Positions 43,649-52,679 of a stretch of 64,000 bases of DNA are shown in pieces. The stretch lies in assembly GCA_035622175.1 (NCBI GenBank), contig DASPVV010000078.1:1-64000 (forward strand), given 5' to 3'. The DNA comes from JAFAGX01 sp035622175. Lineage in GTDB: Bacteria; Acidobacteriota; Terriglobia; Terriglobales; Acidobacteriaceae. Position numbers and translations under genes: made by a program. How positions within the stretch are numbered: position 1 is the first letter of the stretch; the number at the start of each line of letters is the position of its first letter. The notes beneath the pieces were generated by a model that was given only the letters and a program-made list of their open reading frames with translations, did not search any database and was not told where the DNA came from.

Positions 43649-44500
43649 GCTTGGCTTGCCAAGATGATTCCGGCCCGCGCACCGAAACCCCAATCGCACC
43701 CGGCCGGTGAAACCAGGCGCGCCTGAAGGCTACAGGTCCACGATAGGAGCGAATGAGGTTACGAGGGATGTCGTGGTGGCTGGGTTCCCTGCGGGGGTTG
43801 CGCTCGCCTAGCAAACAGCAAGAGTCCCAAGGCTGACTGAAATTGGTTCCTCTCGGCCAGTAGCTCGCTTTAGACCTCTACTCATCCACGCTGGCGTTGG
43901 CCTTGCGACCCCCGTCAAATGTGGTTGTGCTGAGGCTCCGGGCTTACCGCCAACCGGTTAAACCAAATTCAGGGCCTCGGGACTCTATCCTGCCCTTGAC
44001 ACAGCTTCGCTCGTTTGCTTCAGCCAGCGCATGCGATAGACCCGGCCTAGATTTCCTGCTCACCTTGCGATGAGAAGCCATCCCTGCTCGAGTCCCGGGC
44101 GCCGCGCCAACTAGGCGCAAACTACGGAACATGTCCAAGAACGACTATCCTTTTACGCCTTTTATTTTTTTCGTCAATCGAAAACCGGGCCTCCTTATCT
44201 GGTGTGAATCGAAGCTAGTGCAGGCGGTCCACAAGCCTCTGACCAAATGTTGTGCAGCCGGGGTGATGGCTGTCTCTGATTAGGCATTTCCACAGGATTG
44301 GTGCGGGAATGATGTTCGTTGGCCGCCGTGTAGCGTTGTGGAAAAGTCGATTTGAGCCGCACTGGCTGCGGAGGGAGCTTAGCAGCCCAAAAAGTGCGGC
44401 GAGGGCGCGGTTCCGGAGTAGAGACCAAATGCGGACGGCTGGTCGGGAGCGATGTCCGAACTTGTGGCACGGGTTGGGGGCGGGTTGCTAGGATGGAATC
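43649..44500. other. 850-base gene-poor region
   Basis: No convincing gene on either strand. The open frames at 43944-44138 minus and 44195-44527 minus lack ribosome sites and have compositions unlike real proteins. A perfect 14-base palindrome (CTTGGCTTGCCAAG) sits just after pccB without a T-tract. A markedly AT-rich stretch lies at about 44148-44180 and could be promoter DNA. No tRNA, repeat array or transposon end was found. Confidence 0.5.
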
Positions 44501-45535
44501 GTGCCGTCGCTGGTCGAGCTGCGCCACCTCTCGGTTGAAGTTCCGGCCAGGGATTCCTCGGCTGCCGCTTTGACCCGAGCCGGACGGGCGGGGGGCGGGC
44601 CTGCCCTCTCGCCGCGACTGTTTGCGGTTTCCGATGTCGGCTTCACCATGGCTCCCGGCGAAGTTCTCGGGCTGGTCGGCGAATCCGGTTCCGGCAAATC
44701 TCTGGCGTCTCTGGCCATCATGCGCTTGCTTCCGCCGGGCCTGCGGGTCAGCGGAGAGATTTGGTTTAACGAGGTCGGCCCGGCTCGCAACCTGCTCGCT
44801 CTCCCAGAGGAGGAAATGCGCAGCTTACGCGGCCGCCAGATCGCCATGATTTTTCAGGAGCCGATGACGGCCTTGAACCCGGTCATGCGGGTGGGCAGAC
44901 AGATTGCCGAGGCGGCATGCGTGCACAGTCGAATTTCGAAGCAGGAGGCCTGGGATCGGGCGGTCCAGGCCATGCAGGATGTAGCCATCCCTGATCCGGC
45001 TCGCCGCGCCCGCGATTATCCCCACCAGCTTTCTGGGGGCATGCGCCAGCGGGTCATGATCGCCATGGCCATTGTGAACCGCCCACAATTGCTGATTGCG
45101 GACGAACCGACGACCGCCCTTGACGTTACCGTCCAGGCGCAGATCCTGGCGCTGCTGGCGGATCTGAGGGACAAATTCGGTTTGGCCATGTTGCTCATCT
45201 CCCATGATCTCGCGGTGGTTTCGCAGGTGGCCGATCGCGTGGCGGTGATGTATGTCGGCCGCTTACTGGAGCTAGGCTCGAAGCAGCATATCTTTCGCGC
45301 GCCGGCGCACCCCTACACCCGCGGCCTCTTGCAAGCGGTTCCGACGTTCGCGAGCGATCGTACCCAGCCCTTGCGCACCATTGAAGGCAGCGTTCCACCC
45401 CTCGGAGTCGAACTTCCCGGGTGCCCGTTTGAAGCGCGCTGCCATTTGCGGATTCCGCAGTGCGCGCGCGATCTGCCGCGCTTGGTCGAGGTCGCCCCCG
45501 GGCATTGGGCGAGGTGCCCGGTCGTCAATCCCTAG
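44501..45535 (+). CDS. Oligopeptide/dipeptide ABC transporter ATPase (OppD/DppD-like)
   Basis: A 344-residue ATPase. It shows Walker A GLVGESGSGKSLASL (about 60-74), signature LSGGMRQRVMIAMA, Walker B LLIADEPTTALDVTVQAQIL and switch His in LLISHDLAVV. The C-terminal oligopeptide-transporter extension has its Cys cluster (GCPFEARCHLRIPQCARDLP...CPV), which binds an iron-sulphur cluster in some members. An insertion of about 15 Gly/Ala/Arg residues follows ARDSSAAALTRAG near the N terminus. The start is GTG at 44501. No permease, binding protein or OppF is adjacent, so it is an orphan ATPase here. Confidence 0.9.
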   Translation: MPSLVELRHLSVEVPARDSSAAALTRAGRAGGGPALSPRLFAVSDVGFTMAPGEVLGLVGESGSGKSLASLAIMRLLPPGLRVSGEIWFNEVGPARNLLALPEEEMRSLRGRQIAMIFQEPMTALNPVMRVGRQIAEAACVHSRISKQEAWDRAVQAMQDVAIPDPARRARDYPHQLSGGMRQRVMIAMAIVNRPQLLIADEPTTALDVTVQAQILALLADLRDKFGLAMLLISHDLAVVSQVADRVAVMYVGRLLELGSKQHIFRAPAHPYTRGLLQAVPTFASDRTQPLRTIEGSVPPLGVELPGCPFEARCHLRIPQCARDLPRLVEVAPGHWARCPVVNP

Positions 45536-45626
45536 GCCGGGAGGGCCTGCCGATCTACACCTTCGCGGTCACCATGATGCCTACGCGGGCTCCCAGGTCT
45601 ATAATCGCCACTTTGCCGGTATACCT

Positions 45627-46382
45627 GTGCGCGTGCTTCTGATCAGCGATATTCACAGCAACCTCGAAGCTCTCGAGGCATGCCTGGCGGCCGCTCCCGC
45701 CTACGACCTGGTGGTGAACCTGGGAGACGTCGTCGGATACTGCGCCAGCCCCAACGAAGTTATCGCACGATCTCGAGAGTTGGGGACAATCTTCGTGCGC
45801 GGCAACCACGACAAAGCCGTCTGCGGCCTCATGAGCCTCAAAGACTTCAACCCGGTCGCTGCCCTGGCGGCGGAATGGACCCGCGCCCAGCTCACTCCGG
45901 GAAACCTCGAATGGCTTCGCAGTCTTCCCCAAGGGCCGGTCGAGGTCGAGCGACTGCCTGACGTGCAGTTGGTTCATGGCTCGCCGGTCGACGAAGATGA
46001 CTACGTGGTGACGGCGCGGGACGCGGTCGAACCAATCCTGGTGGCGCGGATGCCGACGACGTTCTTCGGCCACACCCATCTGCAAGGGAGCTTTGCCGCC
46101 AACGACGAATATGTCGATACCTATCGACCCGCCTACGAAACCGTGGGTCAAAGTGAAAGCGTCGTGGTATCCCTGAAGGAAGGGCTGCGCTATTTGGTGA
46201 ATCCCGGGTCGGTCGGGCAGCCGCGCGACGGAGACTGGCGAGCGGGCTTCGCGATTTTCGACAGCGATGCCCGGGTTGTGACCTTTTGTCGAGTTCCCTA
46301 CAATTTGAAGTCGGCGCAGGATCGTATTGTGGCTGCGAAGCTGCCTCTTCGATTGGCGACGCGGCTGGCGGCGGGAAGATGA
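45627..46382 (+). CDS. Metallophosphoesterase (YfcE/calcineurin-like)
   Basis: A 251-residue phosphoesterase. The two-metal site is read from LLISDIHSNLEAL (Asp-x-His), NLGDVVGYCASPNEV (Gly-Asp), FVRGNHDKAV (Gly-Asn-His-Asp), VHGSPVDEDDYV and FFGHTHLQGSF (Gly-His-x-His). It ends in the short beta-rich region LVNPGSVGQPRDGDWRAGFA. Such proteins act on phosphodiesters, phosphoproteins or nucleotides. The frame is open upstream into oppD; GTG 45627 is chosen because the family begins with this strand. A TATAAT box at 45600-45605 would give a leader of only about 15 bases. Confidence 0.88.
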   Translation: MRVLLISDIHSNLEALEACLAAAPAYDLVVNLGDVVGYCASPNEVIARSRELGTIFVRGNHDKAVCGLMSLKDFNPVAALAAEWTRAQLTPGNLEWLRSLPQGPVEVERLPDVQLVHGSPVDEDDYVVTARDAVEPILVARMPTTFFGHTHLQGSFAANDEYVDTYRPAYETVGQSESVVVSLKEGLRYLVNPGSVGQPRDGDWRAGFAIFDSDARVVTFCRVPYNLKSAQDRIVAAKLPLRLATRLAAGR

Positions 46383-46471
46383 CCGCCGGCCAGGAAGGCC
46401 GAATCTCTTGACGCAAGAAGAAGCGACGTTCGGCGCAACCAGTGGCTGGTTTTGTTTTTAGAGGATCCGCG

Positions 46472-46870
46472 ATGGCAAAAGCAATCCCTATGGGCGTGAA
46501 GGCAACCGCCGAAGAAACCGTAGAATTTAAGCACACCTTGACCGCGCACCATCCCGAATTGCCGCCGGTTTATTCGACGCCGGACATGATCCGGCTCATG
46601 GAGACCGCAGCTTTCCTGGCCCTGCAACCCCATTTAGAAGAAGGGGAAATCACCGTGGGAACGCAGATTCACGTGGTGCATCGCGCGGCCAGCGGGGTGG
46701 GAGCGAAGGTGCGGGCCGAGGCTGTCGTCGAATCCTTCGACGGGCGCTTCTATACGGTTCGGGTGCAGGCCTGGGATGACGTTCAGGAAATCGGTCGAGG
46801 AACGGTTGGCCGGGCGGTGGTCAAGGTCAGCCAATTCGTCGAAAAGCTGAAAAAAGGGGCCGCTTCCTAG
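46472..46870 (+). CDS. Hotdog-fold thioesterase (FlK-like)
   Basis: A 132-residue hotdog protein like fluoroacetyl-CoA thioesterase FlK and related thioesterases. It has the loop PPVYSTPDMIRLMETAAFLA (with the conserved Thr and Glu), then VGTQIHVVHRAASGVGAKVR with the catalytic His region, and IGRGTVGRAVVKVSQF. It would hydrolyse small acyl-CoA esters; the specific acyl group cannot be read. GAGGATC lies before the ATG at 46472. It stands between the phosphoesterase and the PEP-mutase-like gene and may be co-transcribed with the latter. Confidence 0.85.
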   Translation: MAKAIPMGVKATAEETVEFKHTLTAHHPELPPVYSTPDMIRLMETAAFLALQPHLEEGEITVGTQIHVVHRAASGVGAKVRAEAVVESFDGRFYTVRVQAWDDVQEIGRGTVGRAVVKVSQFVEKLKKGAAS

Positions 46871-46918
46871 CCTCGCTTCTCAGCAAGGAAGGCCAAGCGG
46901 TCCGCGGGGCGAGAAAAA

Positions 46919-47779
46919 ATGACAGAAACCCAGCAGTTCAAGGCAAGCCGCTTCCGGGAAATGCATCGCGGGGCGCAAGCCCTTCTGCTTCCGAATGTCT
47001 GGGATGTGGCCAGCGCGCGCGTCGTCGAGCAGGCTGGATTTCCCGCGATCGCCACCACGAGCGCCGGGATCGCTTTCTCCGTCGGCTATCCCGACGGGCA
47101 GAAGATTTCGCGCGAGCAGATGTTGGCGCGCGTCGGACGCATTGTGCGGGCCGTCGAAGCGCCGGTGACCGCCGATGTCGAGGCCGGTTACGGAAGCCGC
47201 CCCGAGGATGCGGCGCGAACGGCAGCCGAAGTAATCCAGGCGGGAGCGGTGGGCATCAACCTCGAAGATGGCACGCTCGATCCCGGGCGTCCGCTGGTCG
47301 ACCGGCTCCTGCAGGTGGAGAAGATTCGCGCCGTTCGCGAGGCTGCGCAGAAGAAAGGGGTAGAGCTGGTACTGAACGCCCGCACCGACGTGTACCTCCG
47401 TGAGTTCGCGCCTCCGGAGTCGCGCTACGGCGAAGCCATGCTGCGGGCGCGGGCCTACCGGGATGCCGGGGCAGATTGTATTTTTGTGCCGGGATTACGA
47501 GACCCGGATACGATCTCCCGGTTGGTTCGGGAGCTCGAGTGCCCGGTGAATATCTTGGCCGGCCCGGGGGTTCCCTCGGTGCCGGAACTGGAAAAGCTCG
47601 GGGTGGCGCGGGTGAGCCTCGGGTCGGGAGCGATGCGCGCCACGCTTGGCCTCTTGCGTCAGATCGCCGAGGAACTGAAGCACTCCGGCACCTACCGCGC
47701 GCTTGAAAACGCTCCTTCCCACGCCGAAGTCAGCCAACTGTTCCCCTTCCGTTCCTTCAGAATGCACGGCCCAGGGTAG
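46919..47779 (+). CDS. PEP mutase/methylisocitrate-lyase superfamily protein
   Basis: A 286-residue TIM-barrel protein of the isocitrate lyase/PEP mutase group: LLPNVWDVASARVVEQAGFP, ATTSAGIAFSVGYPDGQ, VTADVEAGYGSRPEDAARTA (Mg-binding Asp/Glu) and GAVGINLEDGTLDPGRPL. It lacks the KKCGH catalytic loop of true isocitrate lyase, so it belongs with oxaloacetate hydrolase-, carboxyPEP mutase- or methylisocitrate lyase-like enzymes that make or break C-C bonds next to a 2-oxoacid. The exact reaction is unknown. The gene ends 31 bases before tilS. Confidence 0.88.
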   Translation: MTETQQFKASRFREMHRGAQALLLPNVWDVASARVVEQAGFPAIATTSAGIAFSVGYPDGQKISREQMLARVGRIVRAVEAPVTADVEAGYGSRPEDAARTAAEVIQAGAVGINLEDGTLDPGRPLVDRLLQVEKIRAVREAAQKKGVELVLNARTDVYLREFAPPESRYGEAMLRARAYRDAGADCIFVPGLRDPDTISRLVRELECPVNILAGPGVPSVPELEKLGVARVSLGSGAMRATLGLLRQIAEELKHSGTYRALENAPSHAEVSQLFPFRSFRMHGPG

Positions 47780-47810
47780 AGGCTTGCCGGGCGACGATCG
47801 GAGCCCTGCG

Positions 47811-49262
47811 ATGTACTATGGAGTGGTGCAAGCGCTGCCCCAAGCCGTTCTCGCTTACATCCGCAAACATGGGCTGCTTCGGCCGGGTGACCGGGTGGGA
47901 GTCGCCGTCTCGGGCGGCGCGGACTCGGTGGGGCTGATGCGCTTGCTGCTCGACCTGCGCTCCCAGATCGGAATCGTCCTGGCCGTCGTTCATTTCAATC
48001 ACCGGCTGCGGGGAAGCGAATCGGACCAAGATGAACGCTTCGTAGCGGAATTGGCCAAACGTTGCCAGCTGGAATTTCATGCTGCAGAGGCGAATGTGGC
48101 CGCCAGGGCTTCGGAGCGAGGTTTGAGCCTGGAAGCGGCCGGGCGCGAGCTGCGCTATCAGTACTTTTACCGCCTGCTCGCGGGGAAGCTGAACCGGATC
48201 GCCACCGCCCATACCTTAGACGATCAGGCGGAAACGGTGCTGCTCAAACTCGCGCGCGGCGCCGGGAGCCGTGGACTGGCGGGAATTTATCCCGAGTTGC
48301 CGGTTCCGGGTCGAGCCCGATCGGCAGCCATCGTCCGTCCGCTGCTTCCGATCGAGGGCCACGCGCTTCGCGAATACCTCAGCGCGATCGGCCAGATCTG
48401 GCGTGAAGACCCAAGTAACCAGGATCTGCGCCATGCGCGCAATCGCGTTCGCCGGGCGATTCTGCCGTGCCTGGCGCGTGATCTGAATCCGGCGGTGCGG
48501 GAGCGATTGGCGGAAACCGCGGAAATCGCGCGCGGGGAAGAGCAATACTGGGAACAGAAAACCCAAAGCCTGCTCGCGTCGGCATGGGTCGCACCCGGGC
48601 CCCACCCGGGGAACCCAGCGGGGACGGGCGCCCGGGGCAGCCTGCGATGCGACCTGCTCCGCAGCCTGCCGCTTGCCCTCGGGCGGCGGCTGGTGCGGCG
48701 AGCCGCGGAATCCCTGGGGCTCGATCTTGAATTCCGCCACGTGGAGGAGATTCTCGGCCTTGCCCAAAAGCACGGGGAATCGGAGAAAACCCTCGGGCTG
48801 CCAGGCGGCTGGACGGCCCGGCTGTCGGCAGCAGAGTTGCAGTTTGCCGAACCACACCTCTCGCCAACCGGGCTCGATTATGAGTACCGCTTAGCAGTGC
48901 CCGGCTCGATCGAAGTTCCGCAAACCGGATCCCGCTTTGAAGCTGTCTTGGTTTCACCCCGGGCCGGCGAAGGTTATAATCCCGATGGCTTGCTCGATCG
49001 AGCGCGATTGAGCGGAGAGCTTCGGGTCCGGAACTGGCGTCCGGGAGACCGTTTCTGGCCAGCCCATCGCAAAGCCCCGAAGAAGATCAAGGAGCTGTTA
49101 GAAGAGCGTCATTTACGCGGAACCGAGCGCAAGGGATGGCCAGTGGTGGTAAACGGAGGGGAGCTGGTTTGGGTGCGCGGTTTTGCCGTGCCTCGCCGAT
49201 TGTGGCCTCGGGACGGTAGCCAAGCCCTGTGGATCCGGGAAGTTCGATTGGAGGCGGCGTAG
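47811..49262 (+). CDS. tilS: tRNA(Ile)-lysidine synthase
   Basis: A 483-residue enzyme that converts the wobble cytidine of the CAU-anticodon tRNA-Ile to lysidine, needed for AUA decoding. The PP-loop SGGADSVGLM (about 33-42) and HFNHRLRGSESDQDE, TAHTLDDQAETVLLKLARGA and REDPSNQDLRHARNRVRRA are all conserved. The C-terminal lysidine-tRNA(Ile) domain (ELRVRNWRPGDRFWP, KIKELLEERHL) is present. A Pro/Gly-rich insertion (VAPGPHPGNPAGTGARG) interrupts the middle. The ATG at 47811 is the likely start; the frame is open upstream. It begins the order tilS-hpt-ftsH. Confidence 0.93.
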   Translation: MYYGVVQALPQAVLAYIRKHGLLRPGDRVGVAVSGGADSVGLMRLLLDLRSQIGIVLAVVHFNHRLRGSESDQDERFVAELAKRCQLEFHAAEANVAARASERGLSLEAAGRELRYQYFYRLLAGKLNRIATAHTLDDQAETVLLKLARGAGSRGLAGIYPELPVPGRARSAAIVRPLLPIEGHALREYLSAIGQIWREDPSNQDLRHARNRVRRAILPCLARDLNPAVRERLAETAEIARGEEQYWEQKTQSLLASAWVAPGPHPGNPAGTGARGSLRCDLLRSLPLALGRRLVRRAAESLGLDLEFRHVEEILGLAQKHGESEKTLGLPGGWTARLSAAELQFAEPHLSPTGLDYEYRLAVPGSIEVPQTGSRFEAVLVSPRAGEGYNPDGLLDRARLSGELRVRNWRPGDRFWPAHRKAPKKIKELLEERHLRGTERKGWPVVVNGGELVWVRGFAVPRRLWPRDGSQALWIREVRLEAA

Positions 49263-49310
49263 CGGAGCCGTGACGCCGGTGGCGGAACGACTCCTCGACG
49301 GTCCATCACT

Positions 49311-49850
49311 ATGAATCAAGTCGCACGAGTGCCCGATTTGCGAGTGGTCATTTCCGTGGAACAACTGCAAAAACGCGTGCGGGAATTGGCGCGCCAAATC
49401 TCCGATGACTACCAGGGCAGGACGGTGCATGCCTTAGCCATGCTCGAGAACGGCTTCATTTTCATGGCCGACCTGGTCCGCGTCATCGACGTGCCTGTGA
49501 TCTGCCAATTTATCAAGCCGCAGTATCGCCGCCACTTGGAAGGCAAGCCGGAGGGATTCCTGGAGATTTTCTTTAGCCACGATGCCGACATTCGCGGCCA
49601 GCATGTCTTGCTCATTGAAGGCATCATCCACTCCGGGGTAACCACGGACTTCCTCGTAAGTAATCTGCGCGGCCGGGGGGCGGCCTCGGTGAAAGTGGTC
49701 ACCTTGCTCGATCGCCAGACGGCGCGCCGCGTGCCCTTCCAGCCGGACTACTTCGGATTCCTGGTGGATGACGGCTTTCTCGTGGGTTATGGGCTGGGCT
49801 CGCCTGCCCAAACGGAGCGGAACCTGGCTTGCATTGCCAGCGGCCCGTGA
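49311..49850 (+). CDS. hpt: Hypoxanthine phosphoribosyltransferase
   Basis: A 179-residue purine-salvage enzyme that transfers phosphoribose from PRPP to hypoxanthine or guanine. The PRPP loop appears as VLLIEGIIHSGVTTDFLV, where the usual acidic DDI/D-E-D pair of the motif is IEGI. This is a mild departure from the VLIVDDIIDTG consensus. The flexible-loop and purine-binding parts are AMLENGFIFMADLVR and DYFGFLVDDGFLVGYGLG. It lies 48 bases after tilS and before ftsH, the same order as in Bacillus and many other bacteria. Confidence 0.87.
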   Translation: MNQVARVPDLRVVISVEQLQKRVRELARQISDDYQGRTVHALAMLENGFIFMADLVRVIDVPVICQFIKPQYRRHLEGKPEGFLEIFFSHDADIRGQHVLLIEGIIHSGVTTDFLVSNLRGRGAASVKVVTLLDRQTARRVPFQPDYFGFLVDDGFLVGYGLGSPAQTERNLACIASGP

Positions 49851-49913
49851 GATATACCTCGCCTATGACTTAAGTTATCGCTCTAAGCGGGTTTCTTTTT
49901 CTTCGATTCGGGG

Positions 49914-49919
49914 TACAAT
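49914..49919 (+). promoter_or_regulatory. Possible -10 box for ftsH
   Basis: TACAAT matches the -10 consensus at five of six bases, 96 bases before the chosen ftsH start and just after a T-rich stretch following a weak hairpin (CGCT-CTA-AGCG). No good -35 box is visible, so the call is tentative. Confidence 0.3.
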
Positions 49920-50015
49920 AGCCTAGCGGGTAATTCCTTCGATCCAAATTCCGCCCATGGGCATCTAAGCAGTTGAGGTGCCTGCTTTTCGTAGAGGTTC
50001 CGGGGAGCTTTGGCA

Positions 50016-51920
50016 GTGAATTCGACGGTCAAAACGGTGGTGTTCTGGCTGGTAATCGTGCTTTCGGCCTTCCTGCTCTGGCAGGTGGTCAAAAACGGGT
50101 CTAACGATCAAAAAGACAAGCTGCTCAACTTCTCCCAGTTCCTGGGCGAGGTGGAGCAGGGGGGCGTTAAGGACGTTACCATCATCGGCCAGGAGGTGCG
50201 CGGCAAGTTACAAGATGGCTCCCTCTTTCACACCACCGCGCCCGCCAATTATCCCGACATGATCAAGATGCTCCGCGATAAGGGCGTGAGCATCACCATT
50301 CGCGACGTAAGCAACGGCAGCTGGCCGAGCTGGCTGCTGAACTTGGCACCCCTGATCCTGCTGGCCGCCCTGTGGTTCTTCATGATTCGCCAAATGCAGA
50401 CCGGCGGCAATAAGGCGCTCTCGTTCGGCAAGAGCCGGGCCCGTCTGCTCTCCATGCAACAAAAGAAGGTTACGTTTAAGGACGTGGCCGGGGTGGATGA
50501 GGCGAAGGAGGAACTGCGGGAGATTATCGAGTTCCTGCGCGAGGCGCAGAAATTTCAAAAGCTGGGTGGACGCATTCCGAAGGGGGTGCTGCTGGTTGGA
50601 CCTCCGGGGACGGGCAAGACTCTGCTGGCGCGAGCCGTGGCCGGCGAAGCCAATGTGCCGTTCTTTTCCATTTCCGGGTCGGATTTTGTCGAGATGTTTG
50701 TGGGCGTGGGCGCCAGTCGCGTGCGCGACCTGTTCGAACAGGGCAAAAAGAATGCCCCCTGCATCATCTTCATCGACGAAATTGATGCGGTGGGGCGTCA
50801 TCGCGGCGCTGGGCTCGGTGGGGGCCATGACGAGCGGGAGCAGACCCTCAACCAGCTGCTGGTCGAGATGGACGGTTTCGAGTCGAACGAGGGCGTCATT
50901 TTGATGGCGGCCACCAACCGTCCCGATGTGCTCGATCCCGCGCTTCTGCGGCCGGGACGCTTTGACCGCCGGGTGGTCGTAAGCCGACCCGATGTGCGCG
51001 GAAGAGAAGAGATTCTGCGTGTCCACACGCGTAAGATTCCCTTGGCCGATGACGTAGAACTCTCCGTGCTTGCCCGCGGCACCCCCGGTTTCTCCGGTGC
51101 TGACCTGGCCAACATGGTGAACGAGGCTGCCTTGGGAGCGGCGCGGCAAAACCGCAAAGCCGTGCTGATGTATGACTTCGAAATCGCCAAAGACAAAGTC
51201 TTGATGGGGGTGGAACGCAAGTCGCTGTTGCTTTCCGAAGAAGAAAAGAAAGTGACCGCGTACCACGAGGCCGGGCACGCCCTGGTTGCCACCAAGCTGC
51301 CCCACTCCGACCCCTTGCATAAGGTCACCATCATTCCGCGAGGCATGGCGCTCGGTGTCACCATGCAGTTGCCGATCGACGACAAACACAATTACACCAA
51401 AGAGTATCTCGAGACCGAGATCGCCATCATGATGGGCGGGCGCCTCGCCGAAGAGATGTTTCTCAATCAGATGAGCACCGGCGCCGGCAATGATATCGAG
51501 CGGGCCACGGAAATGGCTCGCAAGATGGTGTGTGAGTTTGGCATGAGTGACCTGGGGCCGTTGACCTTCGGCAAAAAAGAAGAGCAGATCTTCCTCGGCC
51601 GGGAAATCGCCCAGCACCGCGACTACAGCGAGGCCACGGCGATCAAGATCGATGAAGAAGTTCGCCGCATCGTGAATGATGGCTACAAACGGGCCAAGAA
51701 CGTGCTGGCGGATAATCACGAGGCTCTGATCAGAATTGCCATGGCCCTGCTCGAACGGGAAGTCCTGGATGCCAATGAGATCAAGATGCTCATCGAGGGC
51801 AAAGAACTCCCGAAGATCAGCGCGCCGCCTAAATCCGATGAGGCTGTGCAGCAGGTTTTGAAACCAGAGCCGGGACGCGCGGGAATTGCCAAGGGTGGAG
51901 AGAGCCCGGCGCGAGCCTAA
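50016..51920 (+). CDS. ftsH: ATP-dependent zinc metalloprotease FtsH
   Basis: A 634-residue membrane AAA+ protease for quality control of membrane proteins and regulators. Two N-terminal helices (about 6-26 and 107-126) flank a small periplasmic domain. The AAA domain has Walker A GPPGTGKTLLARAVAG, Walker B CIIFIDEIDAVGRHRG and the second region of homology ATNRPDVLDPALLRPGRFDR. The protease domain has HEAGHALVATKL (HExxH) and a distal zinc-ligand Asp in AGNDIERATEMARKM. GTG 50016 has GGGGAG eight bases upstream; TTG 50010 is possible but too close to it. Confidence 0.96.
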   Translation: MNSTVKTVVFWLVIVLSAFLLWQVVKNGSNDQKDKLLNFSQFLGEVEQGGVKDVTIIGQEVRGKLQDGSLFHTTAPANYPDMIKMLRDKGVSITIRDVSNGSWPSWLLNLAPLILLAALWFFMIRQMQTGGNKALSFGKSRARLLSMQQKKVTFKDVAGVDEAKEELREIIEFLREAQKFQKLGGRIPKGVLLVGPPGTGKTLLARAVAGEANVPFFSISGSDFVEMFVGVGASRVRDLFEQGKKNAPCIIFIDEIDAVGRHRGAGLGGGHDEREQTLNQLLVEMDGFESNEGVILMAATNRPDVLDPALLRPGRFDRRVVVSRPDVRGREEILRVHTRKIPLADDVELSVLARGTPGFSGADLANMVNEAALGAARQNRKAVLMYDFEIAKDKVLMGVERKSLLLSEEEKKVTAYHEAGHALVATKLPHSDPLHKVTIIPRGMALGVTMQLPIDDKHNYTKEYLETEIAIMMGGRLAEEMFLNQMSTGAGNDIERATEMARKMVCEFGMSDLGPLTFGKKEEQIFLGREIAQHRDYSEATAIKIDEEVRRIVNDGYKRAKNVLADNHEALIRIAMALLEREVLDANEIKMLIEGKELPKISAPPKSDEAVQQVLKPEPGRAGIAKGGESPARA

Positions 51921-51969
51921 GCAACCGATCCGATCGGCGGTATTCCCTCAGCATAGAAATCGAAGGCAG

Positions 51970-51998
51970 TCCCTCCTGTGGCCGGGGGGGATTTCTTT
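51970..51998 (+). terminator. Probable ftsH terminator
   Basis: TCCCTCC (51970-51976) can pair with GGGGGGA (ending 51991) across a seven-base loop, with one G-U pair, and is followed by TTTCTTT. It lies 50 bases after the ftsH stop and just before the convergent hypothetical gene. Confidence 0.5.
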
Positions 51999-52004
51999 GG
52001 CTGC

Positions 52005-52580
52005 TTATTCGAGGTTGGAGCCCATGGGCTGATAGCGGTACTTCCTGCCATCCCAATAAAGCACAGAGGCCATTCCGCTCTCCCCCGTCTCGTCCACGTA
52101 GATCGCCGTGTGCTGCTTCTTCCCCATCCGCATCTTTTTCACGTAGATCTGTTTGAAGGGGGTGTTCACCATCATGAACTTCGCCGCAGGAGTGGGCGAG
52201 CGCCAGGCTTGCGGGCCGGCTCCATGAATGACCAGCAGGGCGAAGCCCCGGTGTTCCAGATCTTCCGAGGCAAATTGGGTGGTGATCTTGGGATTACCGT
52301 AGCCAAAAAAGGCATCGTAGGGATCGATGACCGAGTACTGATTTTCCCCCTGGTCCATCATGGGATTGGTGCAGTGTGCCGGAATGACGATGTCTTCGAC
52401 GCCGTCGCCGTTGAAGTCTCCCTCGAGCGCAGGCATGCCAACGAGCGCGCAATTCGATCCAAATGCCTGCCTGACGAATTCATTCGTGACCTGGGGATCG
52501 ACCGAGGTTTGCCCTTCAAGGGTTGCGCCCAGGGCGAGACCCGCCGTAAGCAGCCAGAAGACAAATCGAGGGAAAGTCAT
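52005..52580 (-). CDS. Secreted hypothetical protein with FG-GAP-like motif
   Basis: A 191-residue protein with a clear signal peptide (MTFPRFVFWLLTAGLALGAT, cleavage near LEGQ). It has a calcium-loop-like ALEGDFNGDGVEDIVIPAHC resembling one FG-GAP/integrin repeat, then KITTQFASEDLEHRGFALLV and a Tyr/Met-rich end. One repeat cannot form a propeller on its own. The family is not recognised, but the style is that of Acidobacteriota exported proteins. It is convergent with ftsH and ends 24 bases after it begins to terminate. Confidence 0.72.
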   Translation of the reverse strand: MTFPRFVFWLLTAGLALGATLEGQTSVDPQVTNEFVRQAFGSNCALVGMPALEGDFNGDGVEDIVIPAHCTNPMMDQGENQYSVIDPYDAFFGYGNPKITTQFASEDLEHRGFALLVIHGAGPQAWRSPTPAAKFMMVNTPFKQIYVKKMRMGKKQHTAIYVDETGESGMASVLYWDGRKYRYQPMGSNLE

Positions 52581-52679
52581 AGGGCTACTCTAGACGGGTT
52601 CATCCGCCCTTCCTAGGGAAAGTAACGGTGGGGACGGTACCAAAGTCACCGCGAAGGGATGGCAGCCGGAGGCCAACGG

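Noticed and set aside
43649..44500. A hidden gene or RNA in the longest gap
   Set aside because: Both strands were read; frames are short, lack ribosome sites and show no motif. Only an AT-rich patch and one short palindrome remain.
50208..51719. A 503-residue open frame antisense to ftsH
   Set aside because: Long antisense frames are expected in GC-rich genes because of third-position bias. It has no ribosome site or family motif and mirrors ftsH codon for codon.
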